This document shows positions 31,490-40,636 of a DNA stretch of 45,496 nt, one piece after another. The position numbers were made by a program, and so were the translations under genes. The notes under the pieces are model-generated. The model saw only the letters and a program-made list of their open reading frames with translations, was not told the origin of the DNA and did not search any database. Source of the stretch: Thermomonas sp. (GTDB lineage Bacteria > Pseudomonadota > Gammaproteobacteria > Xanthomonadales > Xanthomonadaceae); the NCBI RefSeq assembly GCF_025993755.1, contig NZ_JAMQHN010000093.1, positions 1 through 45,496 on the forward strand. The letters run 5' to 3'. Within the stretch, counting starts at the first letter, position 1. Every line of letters begins with the position of its first letter.

Positions 31490-33640
31490 ATGTCACGACG
31501 CCCCCTTGCCGTTGCCCTCGCCATGTCCCTGGCCGCAGGCGCGGCCCATGCCGACGAAGGCATGTGGCTGCCGTCCCAGCTTCCGGGCCTGTCTGCACAG
31601 CTTGCGGCCGCCGGCTTTCGCGGCGATGCCGCCGCGCTGGCCGACCTGGATCGCGCGCCCCTGGCGGCCGTGGTGTCGCTGGGCGGTTGCACCGCGAGCT
31701 TCGTGTCCGAGCAGGGGCTGATCGTCACCAACCACCACTGCGCCATGGGCGCGATCCAGTACAACTCCACGCCCGAACGCAACCTGATCCGCGACGGCTT
31801 CAACGCCGCCACGCTGGAGGACGAGGTGTCCGCCGGTCCGGCGGCGCGGGTCTACGTCACCGTCGCCTTCGACAGGATCACCGACCGCATCCTCGAGGGC
31901 GCGCGTGGCAAGACCGGGCGCGCCTATTTCGATGCGGTGGAAGCCGCAGAAAAGGCGGCGGTCGCCGAATGCGAGCAGGACGCCGGCCATCGCTGCAGCG
32001 TCGCCGACATGTATTACGGCAGCGACTTCTACCTGATCAAGCAGCTGGAACTGAAGGACATCCGGCTGGTCAACGCGCCCCCGGTGGCGATCGGCAACTA
32101 CGGCGACGAGATCGACAATTTCGTCTGGCCGCGCCACGTCGGCGATTACAGTTTCTATCGTGCCTACGTCGGCCGGGACGGCAAACCGGCGGCGTTTTCG
32201 AAGGACAACGTGCCCTATCGGCCGCCGGCCTGGCTGACGGTTTCGACGGAGCCGGTCCGCGAGGGCGATTTCGCGATGCTGGCGGGCTATCCGGGCATCA
32301 CCTTCCGGCACCGCACCGCCTCCGAATTCGCCAACCAGATCGACTGGCTGCTGCCCAACCGCGTCTCGATGTACGACGGCCTGATCCAAGTCGTCGAACG
32401 GGCGACTGCGGGAAATCCTGGCAAGGAGGTGCTGTATGCCTCCACCGTGGCCGGCTACAAGAACACCCTCAAGCGGGCGCAGGGCGAACTGGAGGGGCTG
32501 CGCCGAAGCGATGCGATCCGCGTGCGGCGCGGCGACGAAACGGGGATGCTGGCCTGGCTGGCGAAGCAGCCGGATGCCCGGTCGCGCCAGGCGGAGATCG
32601 CCGCGCTGCAGGCCCAGCTCGACGCCGGTGAGGCAACGCGCGAGCGCGATTTCCTGCTGCCGTTCCTGCGCCCGGGCCTGCTCGGCGCGGCGGTGCGGTT
32701 GCAGCGTCGCGCGCTGGAACATGCCAAGCCCGACGCCGAGCGCGAGTCCGGCTATCAGCAGCGCGACGAGGCGATGATCGAGGCCGGGCTGCGGCAGCTG
32801 CAGCGGCGCTACGACCCGGAGGTGGAAAAGGCGACGTTGCGCTATGCGCTGGACCGCTATTTCGCGCTGCCGGCGGCGCAGCGCGTGCCCGAATTCGACG
32901 CCGTGTTCGGCCACGATGCCACCGAGGCCGGAGCGCGCGTCGATGCGCTGTATGCCGGCACCCGCCTGGGCGACGAGGCCACGCGCATGGCGGCGCTGCA
33001 ACTGGATGCCGCGCAACTCGCGGCATCCGACGACAGCCTGCTGCGCGCCGCCGCCGCCTTGCAGCCGGCGCTGCTGCGCCTGGACGAGGAAGCCAAGCAG
33101 AGGGCCGGCGAGCTGCTGCGGCTGCGTCCGGCCTACATGCAGACGCTGATTGCCTATCGCCGGTCGCAGGGAAGGGCGGTCTATCCGGACGCCAACTCCA
33201 CCTTGCGCGTGAGCTTTGGCCGCGTCAGTACGCTCAGTGCGCGCGATGGCGTGGATTACCGCGCGCTGACCACCGTGGCCGGCATCGTCGAAAAGAACAC
33301 CGGCAAGGTGCCGTTCGACGCTCCGAAGCCGCTGCTGGAGGCGATCGAACGCGGCGATTTCGGTTCCACCGCCGATTCGGAACTGAAGACCCAGACCGTC
33401 GATTTCCTGACCAACCTCGACACCACCGGCGGCAACTCTGGTTCGCCGGTGCTGGACGCGCAGGGCCGGCTGATTGGATTGAACTTCGATTCCAACTGGG
33501 AAGCGGTCAGCGCCAGCTGGATGTACGACCCGCGCTACAAGCGCGCGATCCACGTCGACATGCGTTACCTGCGCTGGCTGCTGGCCAAGGTGTATCCGGC
33601 GCCGCGGCTGCTGCGCGAGCTGCGGCTGCCTGCCGAATGA
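31490..33640 (+). CDS. S46 family dipeptidyl-peptidase, DPP11-like specificity predicted
   Basis: This 716-aa secreted serine exopeptidase releases dipeptides from peptide N-termini. The signal peptide (1-21) ends before ADEGMW, the usual mature start. The catalytic His is in TNHHCAMG (His83), the conserved [16 protein letters not shown] block follows, and the nucleophile is Ser650 in GGNSGSPV. The position 18 residues after the nucleophile, equivalent to residue 673 in Porphyromonas enzymes, is Ser668 (FDSNWE). From established S46 work, Gly here marks DPP7 (hydrophobic P1) and Arg or Ser marks DPP11 (Asp/Glu P1), so an acidic-P1 preference is inferred. It is followed after 42 nt by a paralogue with Gly at the same site. 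Confidence 0.92.
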   Translation: MSRRPLAVALAMSLAAGAAHADEGMWLPSQLPGLSAQLAAAGFRGDAAALADLDRAPLAAVVSLGGCTASFVSEQGLIVTNHHCAMGAIQYNSTPERNLIRDGFNAATLEDEVSAGPAARVYVTVAFDRITDRILEGARGKTGRAYFDAVEAAEKAAVAECEQDAGHRCSVADMYYGSDFYLIKQLELKDIRLVNAPPVAIGNYGDEIDNFVWPRHVGDYSFYRAYVGRDGKPAAFSKDNVPYRPPAWLTVSTEPVREGDFAMLAGYPGITFRHRTASEFANQIDWLLPNRVSMYDGLIQVVERATAGNPGKEVLYASTVAGYKNTLKRAQGELEGLRRSDAIRVRRGDETGMLAWLAKQPDARSRQAEIAALQAQLDAGEATRERDFLLPFLRPGLLGAAVRLQRRALEHAKPDAERESGYQQRDEAMIEAGLRQLQRRYDPEVEKATLRYALDRYFALPAAQRVPEFDAVFGHDATEAGARVDALYAGTRLGDEATRMAALQLDAAQLAASDDSLLRAAAALQPALLRLDEEAKQRAGELLRLRPAYMQTLIAYRRSQGRAVYPDANSTLRVSFGRVSTLSARDGVDYRALTTVAGIVEKNTGKVPFDAPKPLLEAIERGDFGSTADSELKTQTVDFLTNLDTTGGNSGSPVLDAQGRLIGLNFDSNWEAVSASWMYDPRYKRAIHVDMRYLRWLLAKVYPAPRLLRELRLPAE

Positions 33641-33682
33641 AAATTTCCACCCCGTATTTGATTCCCCGATGAGGACGAGACG

Positions 33683-35854
33683 ATGAACAAGACCCTGTTG
33701 GCCGCCGGCCTGGCCGCGGCGATCCTTGCGACCAGCACGCTGGCGCGTGCCGACGAAGGCATGTGGGTACCGCAGCAGCTTCCCGAGATTTCCGCGCGAC
33801 TCAAGCAAGCCGGGCTGCGGTTGGATCCGCGACAGCTGGCCGATTTGACCGGCGATCCGATGGGCGCGGTGGTGTCGCTGGGCGGCTGCACCGCCAGCTT
33901 CGTTTCACCGCAGGGCCTGGTGGCGACCAACCACCATTGCGCCTATGGCGCGATCCAGCTCAACTCCACCGCCGAACGCAACCTGATTCGCGACGGCTTC
34001 AGCACGCCCACTCGCAGCGGCGAACTGTCGGCGGGCCCGAACGCGCGCATCTACGTGCTCGAATCGATCACCGACGTCACGGCGCAGGCGAAGGCGGCAA
34101 TCGCATCCGCCGGCAACGATCCGCTCAAGCGCGTCGATGCGCTGGAAGCGTTCGAGAAGTCGATCACCAGCCAGTGCGAGGCCGACCCCGGCTACCGCTG
34201 CCGCGTCTACAGCTTCATGGGCGGCAACACGTATCGGCTGTTCAAGAATCTCGAAATCAAGGATGTGCGCCTCGTCTATGCGCCGCCGTCGGGGATCGGC
34301 AAGTTCGGCGGCGACATCGACAACTGGATGTGGCCGCGCCATACCGGCGACTTCTCGTTCTACCGCGCCTATGTCGGCAAGGACGGCAAGCCGGCGGCGT
34401 ATTCGCCCGACAACGTCCCCTACCAGCCCAGGCACTGGCTGAAGCTCGCCGAGCGCCCGCTGGGCGCCGGCGACTTCGTGATGGTGGCCGGCTACCCGGG
34501 CCGCACCGACCGCTACGCCACCGTCGCCCAGTTCGAGAACACCCAGAACTGGCTGTATCCGACCGTTGTCCAGGCCTTCCGCGACCAGATCGCGCTGGTG
34601 GAAGCCGCCGGCAAGGCCAATCCAGAGATCGCGGTGAAGTACGCCGCGAACATGGCCGGCTGGAACAACACGATGAAGAATTTCGACGGCCAGCTGGAAG
34701 GCTTCCGCCGCAACGACGTGCTTGGCATCAAGCGTCGCGAGGAGGCTGCGATCCTGGGCTGGCTGGCCGGACAGGGCGAGCGCGGCAAGGCCGCATTGGC
34801 GGCGCACGCGCGGATGGTCGAGCTGACCCGGGAAGCCAGTCGCGTCCAGGAACGCAATTACACCGTCGGCGGTTTCAATGGAACCGGCCTGATCGGCACC
34901 GCGGTGCGGCTGTATCGGCTGGCGATCGAACGCCAGAAGCCCGACGCCGATCGTGACAGCGGCTATCAGGATCGCGATCTGCCGATGGTCGAGGGCATGC
35001 TGCGGCAGATGGACCGCCGCTACGACCCGTCGATGGATCGCCAGCTCCAGGCCTACTGGCTGAATCGCTACGTGGCGTTGCCGGCCGGCCAGCACGTGGC
35101 GGCGGTCGATGCCTGGCTGGGCGGCGGCGACCGCGCCGCGGTCGAACGTGCGTTGGGTCAGCTCGACGCCAGCAAGCTCGGCGCGCTCGACGAGCGCCTG
35201 AAGTGGTTGCATGCCGATCGCGCCGCGTTCGAAGCCAGCACCGATCCGGCGATCCGCTACGCGGTGGCGGTGATGCCGACCCTGCTGGAGATGGAGCGGC
35301 AGTCGAAGATCCGCTCCGGCGAGGCGATGCTTGCCACGCCGATCTATCTCCAGGCAGTGGCCGACTATCGCCGCAGCAAGGGCGAGGCGATCTATCCGGA
35401 CGCCAACTCCTCGCTGCGGATCACCTTCGGCCACGTGCGCGGCTACACCAAGCTCGATGGCAGCGTGCAGGCGCCGTTCACCCTGCTCGAACAGGTGGCG
35501 GCCAAGAGTACGGGCGCCGAACCCTTCGACAGTCCGCAGACGCTGCTGGATGCGATCGCGGCCAAGCGCTATGGCGGCCTGGCCGACGACCTCCTCGGCA
35601 CCGTCCCGGTGAACTTCCTGTCCGACCTCGACATCACCGGCGGCAATTCCGGCTCGCCGGTGCTGGACGCCGACGGCCGGCTGGTGGGCCTGGCTTTCGA
35701 CGGCACGCTCGAATCGGTGGCCAGCAACTGGGTGTTCGATCCGGTGCTGACGCGGATGATTTCGGTGGACGCGCGCTACATGCGCTGGGTGATGCAGGAA
35801 GTCATGCCGGCGCCGCAATTGCTGGAGGAACTGGGCGTCGCGCCGAAGCCCTGA
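33683..35854 (+). CDS. S46 family dipeptidyl-peptidase, DPP7-like specificity predicted
   Basis: This 723-aa paralogue of the preceding gene has the same architecture: signal peptide to about residue 23 (STLARADEGMW), TNHHCAYG with the catalytic His, the DNWMWPRHTGDFSFYRAY block and the nucleophile Ser656 in GGNSGSPV. The specificity position, 18 residues on, is Gly674 (AFDGTLE), the DPP7 type, so hydrophobic P1 residues are likely preferred. Related periplasmic enzymes are known from Pseudoxanthomonas. The start has a GAGG site 10-14 nt upstream. The gene is probably co-transcribed with its partner; together they would cover acidic and hydrophobic peptides. Confidence 0.93.
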   Translation: MNKTLLAAGLAAAILATSTLARADEGMWVPQQLPEISARLKQAGLRLDPRQLADLTGDPMGAVVSLGGCTASFVSPQGLVATNHHCAYGAIQLNSTAERNLIRDGFSTPTRSGELSAGPNARIYVLESITDVTAQAKAAIASAGNDPLKRVDALEAFEKSITSQCEADPGYRCRVYSFMGGNTYRLFKNLEIKDVRLVYAPPSGIGKFGGDIDNWMWPRHTGDFSFYRAYVGKDGKPAAYSPDNVPYQPRHWLKLAERPLGAGDFVMVAGYPGRTDRYATVAQFENTQNWLYPTVVQAFRDQIALVEAAGKANPEIAVKYAANMAGWNNTMKNFDGQLEGFRRNDVLGIKRREEAAILGWLAGQGERGKAALAAHARMVELTREASRVQERNYTVGGFNGTGLIGTAVRLYRLAIERQKPDADRDSGYQDRDLPMVEGMLRQMDRRYDPSMDRQLQAYWLNRYVALPAGQHVAAVDAWLGGGDRAAVERALGQLDASKLGALDERLKWLHADRAAFEASTDPAIRYAVAVMPTLLEMERQSKIRSGEAMLATPIYLQAVADYRRSKGEAIYPDANSSLRITFGHVRGYTKLDGSVQAPFTLLEQVAAKSTGAEPFDSPQTLLDAIAAKRYGGLADDLLGTVPVNFLSDLDITGGNSGSPVLDADGRLVGLAFDGTLESVASNWVFDPVLTRMISVDARYMRWVMQEVMPAPQLLEELGVAPKP

Positions 35855-35887
35855 CGGGAGCCGACCGTCCGGCGGTCTCTGGTAATC

Positions 35888-35902
35888 TTGTGCATTGCAC
35901 AA
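35888..35902. promoter_or_regulatory. 15-bp palindrome, candidate operator
   Basis: TTGTGCATTGCACAA is a perfect 7+1+7 palindrome, 20 nt before the histidine phosphatase start and 33 nt after the S46 stop. Its size and symmetry fit binding by a dimeric repressor, but no matching second site or adjacent regulator gene is seen. Confidence 0.35.
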
Positions 35903-35921
35903 AACCCGGAGATCGCCGCGC

Positions 35922-36572
35922 ATGCGCATCCTGCTCGCCCGCCACGGCGAAACCCCGTGGAACGCCGAAGGCCGCTATCAGGGCCAGGTGGACATTCCGC
36001 TGTCCGAGGTCGGGATCGCCCAAGCGCAGGCGTTGGGTGCGCGCCTAGGCGACGTGCGCATTGACCGGGCGGTCGCCTCGCCGCTGGCGCGGACTGCCCA
36101 GACCGCGCGCCTGGCGCTGGGTGCGGCGCGCGAGCCGCTGCTGACCTTCGATTCGGGGCTGCTGGAAATCGGCCACGGTGACTGGGAGGGACTGCTTGCC
36201 AGCGAGATCGCGCAGCGTGATCCCGAGCGCCTGCAAGCCTGGCGCAGCGCGCCGGACACCGTGCAGATGCCGGGGCAGGGCGGCGAATCGCTGCAGCAGG
36301 TGTTCGAACGATCCTGGCTCGCGCTAGAGCGCGCCTGCGACGGGCTTGGAAGCGACGAGACCCTGCTGGTGGTGGCGCACGACGCGGTCAATCGTGTGTT
36401 GATCGGCCATATTCTCGGATTGCCGATGTCGAAACTGTGGAGCTACCGGCAGGCGCCGGCAACGCTCAATCTGCTGGAAGGCCCTTCGGTGGAGGCGCTG
36501 GAAGTCGTGCGGCTGAACGACTGCGCGCACCACACGCCGTTCTTCGGCGAGGCGAAGCATCGCGCGCTGTAG
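35922..36572 (+). CDS. Histidine phosphatase family protein
   Basis: This 216-aa protein of the branch-1 histidine phosphatase superfamily has the phosphohistidine motif LLARHGETPWN (His8 in RHGE) and the second catalytic block LLVVAHDAVNRVLI. GRYQGQVDIPLSEVG and SPLARTAQTARL are typical of GpmB/CobC-like phosphatases. The substrate is not determined by sequence. GGAG at 35908-35911 selects ATG 35922; a preceding in-frame ATG would start within the palindrome at 35888-35902. folC starts 23 nt after its stop, so it may be first in a folC-SPOR-purF transcript. Confidence 0.88.
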   Translation: MRILLARHGETPWNAEGRYQGQVDIPLSEVGIAQAQALGARLGDVRIDRAVASPLARTAQTARLALGAAREPLLTFDSGLLEIGHGDWEGLLASEIAQRDPERLQAWRSAPDTVQMPGQGGESLQQVFERSWLALERACDGLGSDETLLVVAHDAVNRVLIGHILGLPMSKLWSYRQAPATLNLLEGPSVEALEVVRLNDCAHHTPFFGEAKHRAL

Positions 36573-36595
36573 CGCGGGATCGGGAAGGACGACGC

Positions 36596-37864
36596 ATGAA
36601 GCGCACGCTCGCGGGCTGGCTGGAATTCATCGAGCGTCAACATCCCGGCGCCATCGCGCTGGGCTTGGAGCGCGTGCGTGAAGTGGCGCAGCGCATGGGG
36701 CTTGGGCGGCCGGCGCGGCACGTCATCACCGTGGGCGGCACCAACGGCAAGGGCTCAACCGTGGCCTTCGTCGAGGCGATCGCGCGCGCGCAGGGGCTGC
36801 GCGTCGGCGCCTACACCTCGCCGCACCTGCTGCGCTACAACGAGCGCGTGCGCATCGACGGCGTGGATGCGGACGATGCCGCGCTGGTGGCCGGCTTCGA
36901 GGCGGTCGAGGCCGCGCGCGAAGCGGTGACGCTGACCTATTTCGAGTACGGCACGCTGTGCGCGCTGTGGCTGCTGCAGCGTGCGGAACTGGACCTGGCG
37001 GTGCTGGAAGTGGGCATGGGCGGGCGGCTGGACGCGGTGAATCTCGTGGATGCCGACGCCGCGATCATCACCACGGTCGCGCTCGACCATCAGGCGTGGC
37101 TGGGCGATGACATCGAGTCGATCGGTTTCGAAAAGGCCGGCATCGCGCGGCCGTTCAAGCCGCTGGTGCTGGGCGACGACGATCCGCCCTCCAGCGTGCT
37201 GCGTCATGCCTATGCGATCGGGGCGCCGGCGTGGCGGATCGGCAGCGATTTCTTCGCTGAACCGCTGGATGCGGGTCGGTGGCGCTGGCGCGAAGTCGGT
37301 TGCTCGATCGACCTGCCGATGCCGATGGGCGGGCAGGGGACGCCAGCGCAGCTGCGCAATGCCGCCTGCGCGATCGCCGCGCTGCGTGCATTGGGATTGC
37401 GGTTGGAGCAAGGGGCGCTGGAACAGGGCGTGGCGCAGGCGCGCGTGTCTGGGCGCTTGCAGTGCATCGAGCGCGACGGCGTCGAAGTCTGGATCGACGT
37501 GGCCCACAATCCGCAGGCCGCCAAGGCCCTGGCCGACTGGCTGCGCAATCGGCCAGGCAAGCGAACTATTGCCGTTTTCTCCGCGCTGGCCGACAAGGAC
37601 GCGGCGGGCGTCGTCGAAAGGCTCGCGGGCGAGGTGGACGGCTGGTTTCTGGCCGGCCTGCGCGATGCCGGAGCCCGAGGCACGGGCGTGGACGCGCTGG
37701 CGGAGCGGCTGGAAGGAACCGCCGCCGGCGGCGGTTCGCGGCATCCGGACGTGGCTGCGGCGCTGGCAGCGGCGCTGGCGGACGCACACCCGGGCGATCG
37801 CGTGCTCGCCTTCGGCTCGTTCCACGTGGCCGCCGATGCGCTGCGCTGTCTGGGGCAAGGCTGA
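36596..37864 (+). CDS. folC: Bifunctional folylpolyglutamate synthase/dihydrofolate synthase
   Basis: This 422-aa Mur-ligase-fold enzyme adds glutamate to dihydropteroate and folates. It shows the ATP loop VGGTNGKGSTVAFVE (about 42-56), AYTSPHLLRYNERVRIDG, the metal/ATP region EVGMGGRLDAVN, and the C-terminal domain motif DVAHNPQAAKALA. AAGGA just upstream (36585-36589) selects ATG 36596; the open frame begins further upstream inside the previous gene. accD, often next to folC, is absent here. A SPOR-domain gene follows, as in many gammaproteobacteria. Confidence 0.95.
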   Translation: MKRTLAGWLEFIERQHPGAIALGLERVREVAQRMGLGRPARHVITVGGTNGKGSTVAFVEAIARAQGLRVGAYTSPHLLRYNERVRIDGVDADDAALVAGFEAVEAAREAVTLTYFEYGTLCALWLLQRAELDLAVLEVGMGGRLDAVNLVDADAAIITTVALDHQAWLGDDIESIGFEKAGIARPFKPLVLGDDDPPSSVLRHAYAIGAPAWRIGSDFFAEPLDAGRWRWREVGCSIDLPMPMGGQGTPAQLRNAACAIAALRALGLRLEQGALEQGVAQARVSGRLQCIERDGVEVWIDVAHNPQAAKALADWLRNRPGKRTIAVFSALADKDAAGVVERLAGEVDGWFLAGLRDAGARGTGVDALAERLEGTAAGGGSRHPDVAAALAAALADAHPGDRVLAFGSFHVAADALRCLGQG

Positions 37865-37883
37865 ACCGTCTGGCTTGATTCCA

Positions 37884-37912
37884 TTCGGACGGACGCCTGC
37901 GACCGGTATAAT
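37884..37912 (+). promoter_or_regulatory. candidate promoter of the SPOR-domain gene
   Basis: A perfect TATAAT at 37907-37912 is preceded, 17 nt upstream, by TTCGGA (37884-37889), a weak -35. The start codon is 32 nt downstream. It could give extra transcription of the SPOR gene and purF, independent of folC. Confidence 0.5.
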
Positions 37913-37944
37913 CCCCTTTCCCCCGCGGCCCCGGTGCGCAGCCC

Positions 37945-38937
37945 ATGGCGTTGGATGTCTCGATGAAACAGCGCTTGATCGGCGCGGTGGTGCTGATCGC
38001 GCTGGCGGTGATCTTCCTTCCGCTGCTGGTCAAGGGACCGGCGCCGGACAGCGGCGTTTCCGGCGTCTCGCTGCGCATGCCCGCCGCCCCCCAAGCCGGC
38101 GGCGACACCATCACCGAGGATTTGCCGCTGGACGCGCCCGGCGCGGCGCCCGCCGGCGGTGCGACCGGGATGCCGGCCCCTGTGGCCGGGCAGCCGGCGG
38201 CAGTGGAACCGGATACGGACGCCGCGGCTGCGCCACTCGCGGCGGTGGCGGCCGGCAACTTCGTGGTGAGCTTCGGCAACTACAAGTCCGTCGCCGACGC
38301 CGACAAGGTGATCTCGGCCCTGCGCGCGGCCGGTTTGCCCGGCTATCGTGAAAAAATCACGCTGGGCGGCAACGATGCCCAGCGCGTGCGGATCGGTCCG
38401 TTCGAAGATCGCGCCACTGCCGAGTCAGCCCGCGTTCGCGCCGGACAGGTGAGCAGCAGCGTGGAAGCCAAGGTGGTGGCGCTGGACGCCGCGCCTGCCG
38501 CGCCGGCGGGGGCAACGCCCGCAGAAACCACGCCGCCGCCGAAACCGGCCGAACCGCCCAAGCCGGTGGAAGCGCCGAAGCCGACCGAACCGCCGAAACC
38601 GGCGGAAACACCCAAACCCGCGCAGCCCACGAACCCGCCAGCCGCAAAGCCCGCGTCGGCTCAGCCGGAACCGGCACCGACGCCGCCGGCCAATCCGGTG
38701 GGCACCGGCTTCGTGGTCCAGATCGGCGCGTTCGCTTCGGCGCCGGATGCCACCAAGCTGCGCGATGAAATGCGTCGCGCTGGCTTCAACGCCTTCACCG
38801 ACAGCGTGCGCGGCGAACATGGCGCGCTGACCCGGGTGCGGGTCGGGCCGGTGATGACCCGCGCCGAAGCCGATGCGCTCAAGACGCAGGTGAAAGCCAA
38901 GACCGGGAAGGACGGCATGGTCCGCCCCCATCCCTGA
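37945..38937 (+). CDS. SPOR domain-containing protein (DedD-like, two SPOR domains)
   Basis: This 330-aa inner-membrane protein is in the dedD position between folC and purF. One membrane helix (about residues 11-28, [18 protein letters not shown]) is followed by a low-complexity linker. A first SPOR domain spans about 108-185 ([34 protein letters not shown]). A proline/lysine-rich stretch (about 188-245, repeats of the form PPKPxE) leads to a second SPOR domain, about 255-328 ([34 protein letters not shown]). SPOR domains bind denuded septal peptidoglycan, so a cell-division role is likely. E. coli DedD has only one SPOR domain. ATG 37963 is a possible alternative start. Confidence 0.88.
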   Translation: MALDVSMKQRLIGAVVLIALAVIFLPLLVKGPAPDSGVSGVSLRMPAAPQAGGDTITEDLPLDAPGAAPAGGATGMPAPVAGQPAAVEPDTDAAAAPLAAVAAGNFVVSFGNYKSVADADKVISALRAAGLPGYREKITLGGNDAQRVRIGPFEDRATAESARVRAGQVSSSVEAKVVALDAAPAAPAGATPAETTPPPKPAEPPKPVEAPKPTEPPKPAETPKPAQPTNPPAAKPASAQPEPAPTPPANPVGTGFVVQIGAFASAPDATKLRDEMRRAGFNAFTDSVRGEHGALTRVRVGPVMTRAEADALKTQVKAKTGKDGMVRPHP

Positions 38938-38966
38938 TCACTGCGAACTCCACGGAAACCAATGCC

Positions 38967-40436
38967 ATGTGCGGGATCGTCGGTATCGTCGGCCAGAATG
39001 CAGTCGCCGGCCTGTTGTACGACGCGCTGACTGCGCTCCAGCACCGCGGCCAGGACGCCGCCGGCATCGGCACGGTACACGGCACCCACCTGCGCGTGCA
39101 CAAGGGCAACGGGCTGGTGCGCGACGTGTTCGACGCCGGCGCGATGGCGCTGCTGCAGGGCAAGGTCGGGATCGCCCATTGCCGTTATCCGACCGCAGGC
39201 AGCGAGGGCAGCGACGAGGCACAGCCGTTCTACGTCAATTCACCCTACGGCATCGCGCTGGCCCACAACGGCAATCTGGTCAATACCGAGGCGCTGCGGC
39301 GCGAGGTGTTCGAGCAGGATCGCCGCAACGTCAACACCGGCTCGGATTCGGAAGTGTTGCTCAATGTGTTCGCGCACGAGCTCGACCGCCATCCGGCGCT
39401 GACCCCGGACGCCGTTTTCACCGCGCTGGAAGGTGTGAACCGGCGCGTGCGCGGCGGCTATGCGGTGGTCTGCACGGTGCTGGGGCTGGGCGTGGTCGCC
39501 TTCCGCGATCCCAACGGCATCCGCCCGCTGGTGCTGGGCAAGCGAAGCGTCGAAGGCGGCGACGAGTACATGGTCGCCTCCGAGTCGGCGGCGCTGGACA
39601 TCCTCGGTTTCGAGCGGCTGCGCGACGTCGAGCCGGGCGAGGGGATCGTGATCACCGCGCGCGGCGAATTGCACGCGCGCCAGTGCGCGGCGCCGGGCAG
39701 GCACACGCCCTGCATCTTCGAATACGTCTATTTCGCGCGCCCGGATTCGATGATCGAGAACATCTCGGTCCACAAGGCGCGGATGCGCATGGGCGTCACC
39801 CTGGGCGAGAAGATCCTGCGCCTGCGCCCGGATCACGACATCGACGTGGTGATCCCGATTCCCGACACCAGCCGCGATTCCGCGCTGGAGATCGCCAACG
39901 TGCTGGGCGTGAAGTACCGCGAGGGCTTCATCAAGAACCGCTACGTCGGACGCACCTTCATCATGCCTGGCCAAAGCGAGCGCGCGAAGTCGGTCCGCCG
40001 CAAGCTCAATCCGATCCCGCTGGAATTCCGCAACCGCGTGGTGCTGCTGGTGGACGATTCGATCGTGCGCGGCACCACGTCGAAGCAGATCGTGCAGATG
40101 GCGCGCGATGCGGGGGCAAAGAAAGTCTACCTTGCTTCGGCGGCGCCGCCGGTGCGTCATCCCAACGTCTACGGCATCGACATGCCGTCCAGCGAGGAGC
40201 TCGTGGCGCACGGGCGCAGCGAGCAGGAAATCGAGTCGCTGCTGGGCTGCGACTGGCTGGTCTATCAGGATCTGGCGGATCTGGAAGCCGCGGTGGCCGG
40301 CCCGAAATTCCCCGGCCGCACGTTCGACAGTTCCTGTTTCAACGGCGAGTACGTCACGGGGATCGAGGCCGGCTATTTCGAGCGCCTCAGGCAGCTGCGT
40401 TCGGACGAGGCGAAGAAGAAGCGGCGGGCTGGCTGA
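38967..40436 (+). CDS. purF: Amidophosphoribosyltransferase
   Basis: This 489-aa enzyme starts de novo purine synthesis from PRPP and glutamine. The N-terminal glutaminase domain begins with the catalytic Cys2 (MCGIVGIVG), with HRGQDAAGI and [13 protein letters not shown]. The phosphoribosyltransferase domain has [17 protein letters not shown] and the PRPP loop [17 protein letters not shown]. Length is normal. In E. coli and many relatives cvpA precedes purF; here the SPOR gene ends only 29 nt upstream, so cvpA is missing. A large twin-hairpin structure begins 21 nt after the stop. Confidence 0.97.
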   Translation: MCGIVGIVGQNAVAGLLYDALTALQHRGQDAAGIGTVHGTHLRVHKGNGLVRDVFDAGAMALLQGKVGIAHCRYPTAGSEGSDEAQPFYVNSPYGIALAHNGNLVNTEALRREVFEQDRRNVNTGSDSEVLLNVFAHELDRHPALTPDAVFTALEGVNRRVRGGYAVVCTVLGLGVVAFRDPNGIRPLVLGKRSVEGGDEYMVASESAALDILGFERLRDVEPGEGIVITARGELHARQCAAPGRHTPCIFEYVYFARPDSMIENISVHKARMRMGVTLGEKILRLRPDHDIDVVIPIPDTSRDSALEIANVLGVKYREGFIKNRYVGRTFIMPGQSERAKSVRRKLNPIPLEFRNRVVLLVDDSIVRGTTSKQIVQMARDAGAKKVYLASAAPPVRHPNVYGIDMPSSEELVAHGRSEQEIESLLGCDWLVYQDLADLEAAVAGPKFPGRTFDSSCFNGEYVTGIEAGYFERLRQLRSDEAKKKRRAG

Positions 40437-40456
40437 CTGACGTGGCCCTGCGGGTG

Positions 40457-40614
40457 GGCGATGGCGGGCATGCCCCGCAAGTCGCTCCCCGGTACTCGCT
40501 TGGTTGCGGGGCATGCCCGCCATCGCCTTCGGGAATGTCTGGTGGGGAGTGCTCAGGTGTGTTTCAACCAAGCGAGTATCGGGGAGCGACTTGAAACACA
40601 CCTGAGCACTCCCC
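40457..40614. repeat. twin hairpins with different stems and mutually complementary loops
   Basis: Hairpin 1 has a perfect 24-bp inverted repeat (40457-40480 with 40504-40527) and a 23-nt loop at 40481-40503. A 16-nt spacer follows. Hairpin 2 has another perfect 24-bp inverted repeat (40544-40567 with 40591-40614) and a 23-nt loop at 40568-40590. The two stems are unrelated in sequence. The loops are reverse complements at 22 of 23 positions; the exception, G40492 opposite T40579, becomes a G-U pair in plus-strand RNA. Both loops are bounded by CAA and TTG, giving a shared 29-nt core in opposite orientations. No T-run follows either hairpin, so neither is a standard terminator. Confidence 0.9.
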
Positions 40615-40636
40615 CTGCGTCAGGCAACGTTCCCAC

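Noticed and set aside
35895-35921. An upstream ATG for the histidine phosphatase
   Set aside because: It begins inside the palindrome and has no ribosome-binding site, whereas GGAG at 35908-35911 is placed well for ATG 35922.
40457-40527. Reading the first purF-distal hairpin as an intrinsic terminator
   Set aside because: The stem is far longer than a terminator, the loop is 23 nt, and no T-run follows on either strand.
40457-40614. A CRISPR array or integron attC series
   Set aside because: There are only two units, in opposite orientations, with no regular spacers, no cas or integrase genes, and no conserved attC core sites.
40448-40619. CTGCG at 40448-40452 and 40615-40619 as a target-site duplication around the twin hairpin
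   Set aside because: The left copy is 4 nt away from the structure, five bases match easily by chance in this composition, and no transposase is present.
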